Shown piece after piece: positions 25,972 through 34,316 of a stretch of 64,000 nt of DNA (the stretch's first letter is position 1; the number at the start of each line of letters is the position of its first letter). The position numbers and the translations under genes are program-made. Origin of the DNA: Actinomycetota bacterium. GTDB taxonomy: Bacteria; Actinomycetota; Actinomycetes; Streptosporangiales; Streptosporangiaceae. The notes beneath the pieces were generated by a model. The model saw nothing but the letters and a program-made list of their open reading frames with translations, searched no databases and had not been told where the DNA came from. The stretch covers positions 1 to 64,000 of the forward strand of contig DAHVAR010000179.1 in NCBI GenBank assembly GCA_027314515.1, read 5' to 3'.

Positions 25972-27077
25972 CCCGCTGCCGCTCCCTCTCCTTCTCCCGC
26001 TCCCTCTCCCGGTCCCGGAGAGGGCGACGTGCGGCTGCTCTCACCTGCCGAAGTCTCCCGGATCATGGTGCGACGGCGTTTCGCGATGAACAGGACGCAG
26101 ACCCAGCCGACCGCGATAGCGAGCCAGAAGTTCACCATCCGGAAGGCGAGGGCCGCCGACACCGCACTGACCCGCCCGGCGCCGTAGGCGGCGAGCACGA
26201 CAGCGAGACTTCCCTCCACGATGCCAAGGCCACCCGGCACGAGCGGGAACGACCCGGCTACCTGAGCCACCCCGTACGCCAGCAGCACTCCGTACCACGG
26301 AATGGCGGCGTGCACCGCGCGGAAGCCGCAGAGCAGGCAGAGGAAGTCGGCGCCCCAGACAGCGGTGGCGATCGCCACGATCCCTGCCATCGCCCTGCTG
26401 GTCAGCGGGATCTCCCGCATCCGTGCCAGGGTGGCATCGATGCGGGCGCCAATGCTGCCGCGCGGGTAGCCGGTCAGCCGCCGCAGCAACCGCAGTACCG
26501 CCCCGGCCAGCCGTAGCACCAGGTCACGGCGGATCAGGATGGCCCCGGCCGCGGCTACGATCAGCAAGCCCGCTACGGTGACGCCCGCGTCGGCCAGGCT
26601 GGTGCTGCCCGCGAGCGCGACGACCACGCCGAGTAGCAGCACCAGCGACATCCCGATCGCCTGTGCGAGCAGGATCGTGAAGATAGTCCAGCCCGCGCTC
26701 GCGCCGCTCGCCCCGTTGCGCCGGTAATACCGGTACCGGTAAGCGCTGGACACAGCCGGCTCGCCCGGCACGGTATTCGCGATGGCGTCGTTCCCGAGCG
26801 ACAGCGCGAACAGCCCTGGCAGCCGCGCCCGGGCGCCGCTCAGCCGCAGCACCCGCCGCTGCAGCCAGGCGAACGTCAGCAACGACAGCGCCTCGGCCCC
26901 GATCGCGGCGGCCAGCCAGCCCGGACTGGCGCTGCCGAGCTGATGCCAGGCCGCGATGAGCTCGCTCCGCTTCGGCAGCAGCAGCGCCAGCGCAAGGCAC
27001 CCGACGGCCACGCCGATGAGGTAACGGGCTGCCACCTGCCAGCCGCTTCCCCTCGGGGCTGCCAGTTCGCCCGCCAC
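25968..27077 (-). CDS. YbhN/UPF0104-type flippase-like integral membrane protein
   Basis: A 369-residue protein with about eight membrane segments and the family hallmark FPLVPGGLGIVEGSLAVVLAAYGA near the C-terminal third. An earlier SLGNDAIANTVPGEPAVSSAYRYRYYRRNG segment is also typical. The family (lysylphosphatidylglycerol synthase TM region / flippase-like) is thought to move lipids or glycolipids. The last 30 residues form a Gly/Glu/Pro-rich repetitive tail. It overlaps the truncated response-regulator gene at the stop codons. Confidence 0.85.
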   Translation of the reverse strand: MAGELAAPRGSGWQVAARYLIGVAVGCLALALLLPKRSELIAAWHQLGSASPGWLAAAIGAEALSLLTFAWLQRRVLRLSGARARLPGLFALSLGNDAIANTVPGEPAVSSAYRYRYYRRNGASGASAGWTIFTILLAQAIGMSLVLLLGVVVALAGSTSLADAGVTVAGLLIVAAAGAILIRRDLVLRLAGAVLRLLRRLTGYPRGSIGARIDATLARMREIPLTSRAMAGIVAIATAVWGADFLCLLCGFRAVHAAIPWYGVLLAYGVAQVAGSFPLVPGGLGIVEGSLAVVLAAYGAGRVSAVSAALAFRMVNFWLAIAVGWVCVLFIAKRRRTMIRETSAGESSRTSPSPGPGEGAGEGEGAAAG

Positions 27078-27120
27078 GGGTCAACGGTACCGACCAGGCT
27101 CTGGCAGCATGAGCCGATAC

Positions 27121-27166
27121 GGCAGCAGAACCGGGCAGCGGCAGAACCGGACAGCAGCAGAACCGG
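27121..27166. repeat. 16-bp tandem repeat upstream of arylsulfatase gene
   Basis: About three copies of a gcagcagcagaaccgg-like unit fill the gap between the divergent YbhN-like and arylsulfatase genes, where the promoters should be. Confidence 0.75.
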
Positions 27167-27190
27167 CCGACCGCCACGATCGGAGAGGCA

Positions 27191-29638
27191 GTGCAGGTGA
27201 CAGCAGACTTCGGCGGCCGCATCGGCACCACCTGGCGGGATAGCCAGCCATGGTGGCCGGCCGAGCCCGCTCCCCCGGCCGGGGCACCCAACATCGTGCT
27301 CGTCGTCCTCGATGACGTCGGCTACGCGCAGATCGGCTGCTACGGCTCGGACATCGAGACGCCGGTACTCGACGGCCTGGCCGCCTCGGGTGTCCGGCTG
27401 GCGAACTTTCACACCACCGCGCTGTGCTCGCCGACCCGCGCCTGCCTGCTGACCGGCCGCAACCACCACCGCAGTGGAATGGGCCGGGTCGCCGACCTGG
27501 CTATCGGCTATCCCGGCTACTGGGGGAAGCCACCGCGGGAGAACGGCTATCTGCCGGAGATCCTGCGCGCCGCCGGCTATGCAAGCTACGCGGTCGGTAA
27601 ATGGCACCTGTCACCCGAAGACGAGACCAGCATGGCGGCATCTCGGGCCAGCTGGCCGCTGGCGCGGGGCTTCGACCGCTGGTACGGGTTCCATGGCGGC
27701 GAGACGCACCAGTTCGTGCCCGCCCTGTATCACGACAACCACGCGGTGCGCCCGCCCAGGTCCGCCGGAGACGGCTACCACCTCACCGAAGACCTCGCCG
27801 ACCGCGCCATCGAGTTTCTCGGCGACCTGCGGGCCGTCGATGCTGCCAAGCCGTTCTTTCTGTACTTCGCGACCGGGGCGTGCCACTCACCGCACCAGCC
27901 GCCGGCCCGCTGGCTCGAGCGCTATCGCGGCCGGTTCGAAGCGGGCTGGGACTCCTGGCGCGACCAGGTCTTCGCCCGCCAGCTGGCAACGGGCCTGCTC
28001 CCGGCCGGCACAGCGCTGTCGCCGCGGCCACCGTGGGTGCCCGCGTGGGACTCGCTGGCCCCGCGCGAGCGCCAGGTCGCCGCGCGCTTCATGGAGTGCT
28101 TCGCGGGGTTCCTGTCGCATGCCGACGAGCAGGTCGGCCGTCTCCTGGACTTTCTGCGGGAACGGGGTGAACTCGGCAACACCATAGTCTGCGTGGTCTC
28201 GGATAACGGCGCCAGCGCCGAGGGCGGTGCCGAGGGCTCGATCAACGACGTGCGGCTGGTGAACATCGACCCCGCACCGCCAGACGAGATGTTCGCCCGG
28301 CTCGGCGACATCGGCGGTCCGCTGACGCACAACAACTATCCGTGGGGCTGGACGATGGCCGGCAATACCCCGTTCCGGCGGTGGAAGCGGGAGGTGCACG
28401 AGGGCGGTGTAGCCGATCCTTGCATCATCTCCTGGCCGCGCGGCGGGCAGCGGGGACTGCTCGCCGCCGGTGCGATCCGGCACCAGTTCGCGCACGCCAT
28501 CGACGTCCTGCCGACGCTGACCGAACTGGCCGGCATCCCGCTGCCCGGGCAGATCGACGGCATCGCGCAGGCACCCGTCGACGGCATCAGCTTCGCCTAC
28601 CTGCTGCCGCCGGGCACGCAGGCCGAGCCGGGACGGCACGAGACGCAGTACTTCGAGATGTTCGGGTCGCGGGCGATCTACCACCGCGGCTGGAAGGCGG
28701 TCACTTTCCACCCGGTAGGGCCGCTGTATGACGATCAGAACCCGAACGCGCCGTTCGAGGACGACGTCTGGGAGCTCTACCACGTGGCCGAGGACTTGTC
28801 CGAGTCACGGGACCTGGCGCGAGACCACCCCGGCTTGCTGGCTGAGCTGATCGAGCTGTGGTGGGCGCAGGCCCGCCGCAACCAGGTCCTGCCGCTCGAC
28901 AACCGGGTGCTGTGGGCGCTGGTGCATCCCAAGCCGGACCGCCGCGAGCCGCGCGACGAGTTCCGCTATCACCAGGGCGGGGCACCGGTTCCGGAGGCGG
29001 TCGCGGTCAACGTCCGTAACAGGTCGCATCTCATCACGGTCGACCTCACGACTCCGGCTGCGACGAGCCCCGGCGCGGCCATTCCCGGCGCGGCCATTCC
29101 CGGCGCGGCCATTCCCGGCGCGGCTAGCCCCGGTTCGGCTAGCCCCAGTGCCGACGACACGGGCGGTGCTGGCGACGCGGGCGGTGCCGACGACACGGGC
29201 GGTGCCGACGGCGTGCTGCTGGCGCTCGGCTCGGCCCTCGGCGGCTGGTCGCTGCACATCCTGCGCGGCAGGGTTCGTTACGTGCACAACCTTTACGGGA
29301 AGGAGCGGCACGTCGTGGAGGCCAGCGAGATCATCCCGCCGGGCGACCATCGAGTCGAGTACGAGTTCAGCAAGGACGACGGTCTCGGCGGCATCGGAGT
29401 GCTGCGCTGTGACGGGCGCGAAATCGGCCGCGGCGTGATCCCCAGGTTCACCCCGTCCGGCTTCAGCGGCACCGGAGTGGGCCTGACCTGCGGCTACGAG
29501 TGGGGTCCTGCGATCGGCACTGGCTACACAGCGCCGTTCCCGTTCCCCGGCATGATCCGCCGGGCTGTTGTCAGGACCACTGGCCCGGTCGTCCGCGACC
29601 CGCTTGCCGAGCTCGAGGCAATCCTCTCGGAACAGTAG
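27191..29638 (+). CDS. Arylsulfatase (type I sulfatase)
   Basis: An 815-residue sulfatase. The metal-binding N-terminus is VLVVLDDVGYAQIGCYG, and CSPTR at residues 79-83 is the CxPxR motif in which Cys is converted to formylglycine. AVGKWHLSPEDE is the second conserved signature, and a DNG motif (VVSDNGASAEGG) provides metal/sulfate contacts. It hydrolyses a sulfate ester. After residue 610 a repetitive Ala/Gly/Pro/Asp linker leads to a beta-rich C-terminal domain (LHILRGRVRYVHNLYG) as in long actinobacterial arylsulfatases. No signal peptide is evident. GTG start. A formylglycine-generating enzyme is not in the window. Confidence 0.93.
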   Translation: MQVTADFGGRIGTTWRDSQPWWPAEPAPPAGAPNIVLVVLDDVGYAQIGCYGSDIETPVLDGLAASGVRLANFHTTALCSPTRACLLTGRNHHRSGMGRVADLAIGYPGYWGKPPRENGYLPEILRAAGYASYAVGKWHLSPEDETSMAASRASWPLARGFDRWYGFHGGETHQFVPALYHDNHAVRPPRSAGDGYHLTEDLADRAIEFLGDLRAVDAAKPFFLYFATGACHSPHQPPARWLERYRGRFEAGWDSWRDQVFARQLATGLLPAGTALSPRPPWVPAWDSLAPRERQVAARFMECFAGFLSHADEQVGRLLDFLRERGELGNTIVCVVSDNGASAEGGAEGSINDVRLVNIDPAPPDEMFARLGDIGGPLTHNNYPWGWTMAGNTPFRRWKREVHEGGVADPCIISWPRGGQRGLLAAGAIRHQFAHAIDVLPTLTELAGIPLPGQIDGIAQAPVDGISFAYLLPPGTQAEPGRHETQYFEMFGSRAIYHRGWKAVTFHPVGPLYDDQNPNAPFEDDVWELYHVAEDLSESRDLARDHPGLLAELIELWWAQARRNQVLPLDNRVLWALVHPKPDRREPRDEFRYHQGGAPVPEAVAVNVRNRSHLITVDLTTPAATSPGAAIPGAAIPGAAIPGAASPGSASPSADDTGGAGDAGGADDTGGADGVLLALGSALGGWSLHILRGRVRYVHNLYGKERHVVEASEIIPPGDHRVEYEFSKDDGLGGIGVLRCDGREIGRGVIPRFTPSGFSGTGVGLTCGYEWGPAIGTGYTAPFPFPGMIRRAVVRTTGPVVRDPLAELEAILSEQ
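29071..29145. repeat. 15-bp tandem repeat, 5 copies, in arylsulfatase linker
   Basis: Three exact copies of cggcgcggccattcc and two diverged copies encode IPGAA/SPGAA repeats in the linker. A second set based on gacgacacgggcggtgcc follows. Confidence 0.92.
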
Positions 29639-29698
29639 GCCCGTCACCGGCCAGGCGCATAACCGACCAGCAGCCAACCCCGGCCAACCCAGATCCCA

Positions 29699-29738
29699 GC
29701 GAACCAAAACCCCAGCAGCCGACTCCCTGTTGGTTCGC
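29699..29738. terminator. Possible bidirectional terminator hairpin
   Basis: GCGAACCAA and TTGGTTCGC form a 9-bp perfect inverted repeat with a 22-nt loop, between the convergent arylsulfatase and ASCH genes. The loop is long and no clear U-tract follows. Confidence 0.35.
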
Positions 29739-29821
29739 CGGGGATAAAAGGACTATTTCAGGCGGCAGAAGCCTGGAAAGTAACAGGATGTGCGCCGGAC
29801 CGGCCGGGCAGCGCTCGCCAG

Positions 29822-30118
29822 CTAGGTCTCGCCGTCGGCGAGGTGGAACTCGACCCGGTACACCAGCGTGTCGTCGCCGATCGGCCCGGCGTGCGCGGCC
29901 CGCTGCCGCAGCGTGTCCCGGTCGGCCTCACCGGACCGCTGGACGTCCTCCGCGCTGACCGAACTGAACGGCACAAGCTCGACGGCGTCCACCTCGATCA
30001 TCGCCGGGCCGACCCGGTACCGGCCGCCGACGCGCACCCTGGGCCGCTGCCAGAGCCGGATAGAGACCGTCACCTCGCCAGCGATAACCGCGGGCCGCAG
30101 GTCCGGACTGAAGTCCAC
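29822..30118 (-). CDS. ASCH-domain protein
   Basis: A 98-residue protein of beta-barrel PUA-like type. It has MDFSPDLRPAVIAGEVTVSIRLW at the start, GGRYRVGPAMIEVDAVELVPF in the middle and LVYRVEFHLAD at the end, matching small actinobacterial ASCH proteins. ASCH domains are thought to bind RNA or modified nucleosides. It is a single gene with no clear partner. Confidence 0.75.
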   Translation of the reverse strand: MDFSPDLRPAVIAGEVTVSIRLWQRPRVRVGGRYRVGPAMIEVDAVELVPFSSVSAEDVQRSGEADRDTLRQRAAHAGPIGDDTLVYRVEFHLADGET

Positions 30119-30152
30119 TCATCCACATTAGCTTCCGCCGGTCCCGGCACTG

Positions 30153-30194
30153 CCCTGACCGGCGGCCCCTGACCGGCGGCCCCTGACCGGCGGC
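30153..30194. repeat. 14-bp tandem repeat, 3 copies, intergenic
   Basis: Three exact copies of ccctgaccggcggc lie between the ASCH and DinB-like genes, upstream of the ASCH start. Confidence 0.9.
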
Positions 30195-30245
30195 GGTAGC
30201 CGATGACCGGTGGCCGATGACCCGGATCTACCGCGCGCCGGTGCG

Positions 30246-30743
30246 CTACCCGTTGGCGAGCTGCTCGCGAAGGATGTCGGCGTGTCCGCAGTGCTGGGCA
30301 AGCTCGCGCAGTACGTGCAGGTACACCCAGCGCAGCGGAAGCGGGCCGCGGCGATTCCCGCGGACGATGTCGTCGAGCCCCAGGCCTGAGGTTGCCTTCC
30401 GCGATGCCTCGCATGCCTCGCGGTGTGCTTGCCGGACAGCGGCGATGGTGTCGTCGTCAGCGAGGATGAACGACTCGTCCGGGGTCGCCGGGATGCCGAT
30501 CTCGGCGCGTGACCGGCAGGTGATCGCCTCATCGAACCAGACCTTCTCGACGAACGTCGCGTGCTTGACCAGGCCCAGCAGCGTGGTGCGCGACGGCACC
30601 AGCGACCGCCTCGCCTGCTCCTGCGTCAGCCCGTCCAGGCAGCCGTTGAGCGCACTGCGATGCTCGTCAAGGAAGGCCTCGAACTGGGCCTTGGCTGGCC
30701 GACCGATAACGTCATCGGCGAAGGTCGCTGGGAACGAAGACAT
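30246..30743 (-). CDS. DinB/DUF664 family protein (mycothiol-dependent-enzyme fold)
   Basis: A 165-residue four-helix-bundle protein. It has the DUF664 pattern FLDEHRSALNGCLDGLTQEQARRSLVPSRTTLLGLVKHATFVEKVWF and the second metal-binding helix YLHVLRELAQHCGHADILRE. The three His (KHA, QHCGH) would bind one metal. In actinomycetes this fold is used by mycothiol-dependent detoxification enzymes. The specific reaction is unknown. Confidence 0.85.
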   Translation of the reverse strand: MSSFPATFADDVIGRPAKAQFEAFLDEHRSALNGCLDGLTQEQARRSLVPSRTTLLGLVKHATFVEKVWFDEAITCRSRAEIGIPATPDESFILADDDTIAAVRQAHREACEASRKATSGLGLDDIVRGNRRGPLPLRWVYLHVLRELAQHCGHADILREQLANG

Positions 30744-30773
30744 GACCGCATCATCGCAGCACCGGTCCGGGGG

Positions 30774-31553
30774 CTAGTGATGGGTGCTCTCCTCCGGCTC
30801 CTGATACCAGCGGACCCGGTCCCCGACTCGCGCGCGCAGCTTCCAGCGCCGTGATTTCGGGGCGTCCTCCGCCGCCGCGATGAGGACGGCGCTCTGAGCG
30901 GCGGGATCATGACTCGCGCCGGACGGCACCAGCTCCGGCTTCTCGGCAGTGAGCCCGCGGATCTTGTCCAGGTTCATCGTGACCGTGCGCCACCAGCCCC
31001 AGTCGTCCCCGACGATGGGCCGGAACAAGCCGAGGGAGATCGTGCCTGCTTCAGCGCCATCCCGCACCGGGTAGCCGGAGAGCAAGTACACGATGTCGCG
31101 GACGTCCTTCTCGTTCAGCTTGACGATCTGCAGTTTGGACAGCAGCACGTCAAGCGGGTCAAGGGTGTACGGCATGCGGGCGATCCGGTCACGGAAATCG
31201 AGCTCGTGGCACATGGCCAGCTTGTCGATCAGCACGTCGATGGGCCGGCCGCTGACGGCCGACACGAAGTAGAGCTGCTTGTGCCCGTACAGCGCGTTGA
31301 AGTTCTTGTCCGGCTGGTGGCCCTGCTCGAGCATGAAGCTCTGCAGCGCCTTCCGGGAGGAGGTCACGGAGGCCAGGTCGATATCCTGCAGGCCGGCGGC
31401 CGGACGGGGCGGGTAGTCCGGGCACAGCACGCGTACCGCCATGCCGCCGAGCAGGCGCACCGTAATGCCTTGCTGCGCGGCGGCCTGGATCAGGCTCATG
31501 GCCTCGGCCATTGCCTCCGGCGGGGCGGCGGGCACCTGGGCTGCATCTGTCAT
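30774..31553 (-). CDS. Nucleotidyltransferase-like protein (AbiEii/DUF1814-type)
   Basis: A 259-residue protein. ITVRLLGGMAVRVLCPDYP followed by GLQDIDLASVTSSRKALQSFM gives the GG and DxD positions of the nucleotidyltransferase fold. PIDVLIDKLAMCHE supplies another acidic position, and LDPLDVLLSKLQIVKLNEKDVRDI matches the helical part of AbiEii-like proteins. I set the start at ATG 31553, 8 bp after the phosphoesterase stop; the track start at 31664 would overlap that gene by over 100 bp. It is probably co-transcribed with the phosphoesterase. Target unknown. Confidence 0.72.
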   Translation of the reverse strand: MTDAAQVPAAPPEAMAEAMSLIQAAAQQGITVRLLGGMAVRVLCPDYPPRPAAGLQDIDLASVTSSRKALQSFMLEQGHQPDKNFNALYGHKQLYFVSAVSGRPIDVLIDKLAMCHELDFRDRIARMPYTLDPLDVLLSKLQIVKLNEKDVRDIVYLLSGYPVRDGAEAGTISLGLFRPIVGDDWGWWRTVTMNLDKIRGLTAEKPELVPSGASHDPAAQSAVLIAAAEDAPKSRRWKLRARVGDRVRWYQEPEESTHH

Positions 31554-31561
31554 TGGCACGC

Positions 31562-32545
31562 TCAGCCTTCCACTCGGAAAAAGCGCTCGATCCCGTCGGC
31601 GCTCACGTCGACCAGGTAGCCGCGCACGATCCCGTAGGCAGCCTCGCTGCCGGGATTGAGGCACAGTGTCGGGCCGATCTTCGCATCCCCTGCCGATTCG
31701 TGAATATGGCCGTGCAGGCTGAGCAGCGGGTGCAGTTGCTCGACGGCTTCACGCACGCCGGTCGAGCCGACCGGGCCGCGCAACAGGTCGCCGGCCGACA
31801 CGATCGGGCGCATGTTGTCATCAAGCACCGGCGCGATGTCGAGCCCGGAGTCGTACGGCGGGCAGTGCGTCAGCAAGATCGTGCGGCGCGGGTCCTTCAC
31901 CTGGTCACCGAGACGGAAGATCGCCTCACGGAAGTCGTGCTCGGAGATCTCGCGCGGGGTGGACCAGGGGGTAGGGCTGGACAGGCCCAGCCCGATCACC
32001 TCCAGGCCACCGGGCAATTCGGCCACCCTGCGGTCGACGTTGATGACGCGCTCACTGGCGGACAGCGGTTCGTCGATCTCATACGGATCGTCATTGCCGG
32101 GGATCAGGAAGACCGGAACATCGCAGCCCTCCAGCCGGTCGGCTGCCACCGTCATCCATTCGGTCACCTGGTCACGGATCTGCCGGGCGAACAGCTTGCT
32201 GAGCTCGCCGGCATCGCCGTGCAGGGCATCCACCTCAGCGCGGGTGGTGTGGAACGGGTAGTAGCCGAGCGCGGCGATGTCCCGGTCCAGGTCCTGCAGT
32301 TCCCGCTCGTTCCTCGGCCGTCGCTTCTGGCCGAGCAACTCTGCCGCCCACCCGTCGTCGTCCTGAACCACTGGCACGATCGCCTTGCCGGTGAGATCAC
32401 CCGCATACAGCACAGCATCTGCCTTGTAGATGTTCATCCGCACGGCGTTCAGCATCTTCCGCCAGGCCGGCGCGGACGCGTGGAAGTCCGAGACCACGTA
32501 CAGCCGGACGACGTCCTTCTTTGGTTTCCTGCCAAGAAACGGCAT
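31562..32545 (-). CDS. Calcineurin-like metallophosphoesterase
   Basis: A 327-residue two-metal phosphoesterase. The ordered motifs are VVSDFHAS (D-x-H), LYAGDLTGK (GD), IPGNDDPYE (GND), LLTHCPPYDSG and LHGHIHES (GHxH). It starts just 15 residues into the protein with the first motif, so it is cytosolic. It could act on nucleotides, RNA ends or phosphoproteins. The downstream nucleotidyltransferase gene is 8 bp away, which suggests a joint role. Confidence 0.88.
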   Translation of the reverse strand: MPFLGRKPKKDVVRLYVVSDFHASAPAWRKMLNAVRMNIYKADAVLYAGDLTGKAIVPVVQDDDGWAAELLGQKRRPRNERELQDLDRDIAALGYYPFHTTRAEVDALHGDAGELSKLFARQIRDQVTEWMTVAADRLEGCDVPVFLIPGNDDPYEIDEPLSASERVINVDRRVAELPGGLEVIGLGLSSPTPWSTPREISEHDFREAIFRLGDQVKDPRRTILLTHCPPYDSGLDIAPVLDDNMRPIVSAGDLLRGPVGSTGVREAVEQLHPLLSLHGHIHESAGDAKIGPTLCLNPGSEAAYGIVRGYLVDVSADGIERFFRVEG

Positions 32546-32580
32546 GCTGCCTCTTCCTCACTCGGCCCGCGGCAGCACGC

Positions 32581-34287
32581 TCACTCGCTGGCACCGGGCC
32601 TGGCATACACGATACGGCCGCCCGCCATGGTCAGGTCCACCTGCGCAGTCCCGATCTCCCCGGCCGGGTAGTCGAACAGGTTGCGGTCCAGGACCGTCAG
32701 ATCCGCGCGGTAACCAGCCTGGATGGTGCCGGTGTCATCGAAATGATTGACGCGCGCGGAGCCTGCCGTGGCGGCGGCCAGAGCGGTCGGCAGGTCGAGC
32801 CGCTCGGCCGGCAGGAACGGCTCGCGGCTACGCGGCTCCGGATCGGCCGCGATGTCCCACGGTGCCATCCGGTTGACCGCCACATGCAGCAGCCACAACG
32901 GGTTGGGGCTGGAGACCGGCCAGTCGCTGCCGATCGCGAGGCTCGCGCCGCCCCGGGCCAGGCTGCCGAACGGGTACTGCCGGGCCGAGCGCTCCGGCCC
33001 CAGGAACGGCAGGGTGAGTTCCGTCATCTGGCGGTCGTAGCAGGCCCACAGGGTCTGGGCATTCGCGGTGACATCAAGCTGCCTGAACCTGGCCAGGTCA
33101 TCCGGATGCACGACCTGCAAGTGCGCGATGTGGTGCCGCAGGTCATTCGGGCCGTTGGCGGAGCGCGCCGCCGTGAATGCGTCCAGGGCATCACGGACCG
33201 CGCGGTCGCCGATCGCGTGCACATGAACCTGGAAGCCGAGCCCGTCCAGCCGGACTATCACTCGCCGCAGCAGGGCCGGCTCGAGGTAGCTGAGTCCCGC
33301 GCTGTGGCTCGCCGGGGCGACTCCGCCCAGGTAATCGGCCTGCAAAGCGGCGGTGAAGTTCTCGCAGACGCCGTCCTGCATGATCTTTACGGTGCCCGCG
33401 CTGAAGGAGCCATGCGTGGCGGCAGCACGTCGCTCGACAAGCTCGGCGACCTGCTCCTCGACGTGATCTTCGCCTCGCGTCCGGTCCCACCACAGTGCCC
33501 CGACGACGCGGCCGGTAAGACGGCCGTCCGCCGCCACCTGCTGATAGGCCTCGTAACAATCGGGAACGCCGGGATAGTCGCCGACGATTGCCTCCTGCCA
33601 CGCGGTAATTCCGAGCTCGTGCAGGTATCGCTGGCCTTCCAGCACGCCGGCGATCCGCTGTTGCAGGGTGGGCGCCGGGATCACCGATTCCACCAGCCGC
33701 ATCGCGCCCTCTTGCAGGGCACCGACAGGCCGGCCCTCGCTGTCCCGCTCGATCCGGCCATCCGGCGGGTCCGGCGTGCCGGCGTCTACGCCCGCCCGCC
33801 GCAGCGCTGCCGAGTTCGCCCAGCCGCCGTGGTGATCCCGGTTGATCAGGAACGCCGGGCGGTCCCCGGTGACCTCGTCCAGGGCGGCGGCGGTCGGAAT
33901 GCCGCCGGGGAAGGCGTCCATGTGCCAGCCAGCGCCGGTGATCCACTCCTCGCCTGGATGACTGCTGGCGTAGGCGGCAACGTGCCGCAGGTACCCGGCG
34001 CGCCCGTGCACCTGCGTGAGGTCACAGCGGAGCCGGTCGAGCCCGCCGCCGGAGGCGTGCACGTGCGCGTCCTGAAAGCCGGGCACCAGCATCCGGCCGC
34101 GCAGGTCGATGACCGTCGTGCCGGCGCCGATGAACGGGCGCACGTCCGACTCTGAGCCGACTGCCATGATCCTGTCGCCGTTGACTGCCACGGCCTGAGC
34201 CCAGCTGCGGGCAGCGTTGACCCGATAGATGGCACCGCTGACGAAGGCGAAGTCGGCCGGCCTGGCCGCGCCGGAGATGCTCACCAT
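32581..34287 (-). CDS. Amidohydrolase family 3 protein (YtcJ-like)
   Basis: A 568-residue metal-dependent hydrolase. It has the short N-terminal beta domain (FVSGAIYRVNAARSWAQAVAVNGDRIMAVG), the metal HxH in LVPGFQDAHVHASGGGL, the HLQVVHPDD and AIGSDWPVSSPNPL motifs, and a C-terminal beta return (GTIQAGYRADLTVLDRNLF). YtcJ-type enzymes hydrolyse cyclic or N-substituted amides and related compounds. Start ATG 34287; the track's 34593 start would run into the permease gene. It lies 29 bp after the APC permease gene, probably an operon, so the permease may import its substrate. Confidence 0.88.
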   Translation of the reverse strand: MVSISGAARPADFAFVSGAIYRVNAARSWAQAVAVNGDRIMAVGSESDVRPFIGAGTTVIDLRGRMLVPGFQDAHVHASGGGLDRLRCDLTQVHGRAGYLRHVAAYASSHPGEEWITGAGWHMDAFPGGIPTAAALDEVTGDRPAFLINRDHHGGWANSAALRRAGVDAGTPDPPDGRIERDSEGRPVGALQEGAMRLVESVIPAPTLQQRIAGVLEGQRYLHELGITAWQEAIVGDYPGVPDCYEAYQQVAADGRLTGRVVGALWWDRTRGEDHVEEQVAELVERRAAATHGSFSAGTVKIMQDGVCENFTAALQADYLGGVAPASHSAGLSYLEPALLRRVIVRLDGLGFQVHVHAIGDRAVRDALDAFTAARSANGPNDLRHHIAHLQVVHPDDLARFRQLDVTANAQTLWACYDRQMTELTLPFLGPERSARQYPFGSLARGGASLAIGSDWPVSSPNPLWLLHVAVNRMAPWDIAADPEPRSREPFLPAERLDLPTALAAATAGSARVNHFDDTGTIQAGYRADLTVLDRNLFDYPAGEIGTAQVDLTMAGGRIVYARPGASE

Positions 34288-34316
34288 GCGATTACTGGCA
34301 CCACGCGATCGCCGGC

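Noticed and set aside
31511-34155. Plus-strand ORFs of 386 and 544 residues
   Set aside because: They lie opposite the metallophosphoesterase and YtcJ-like genes, which have clear motifs; the shadows have none.
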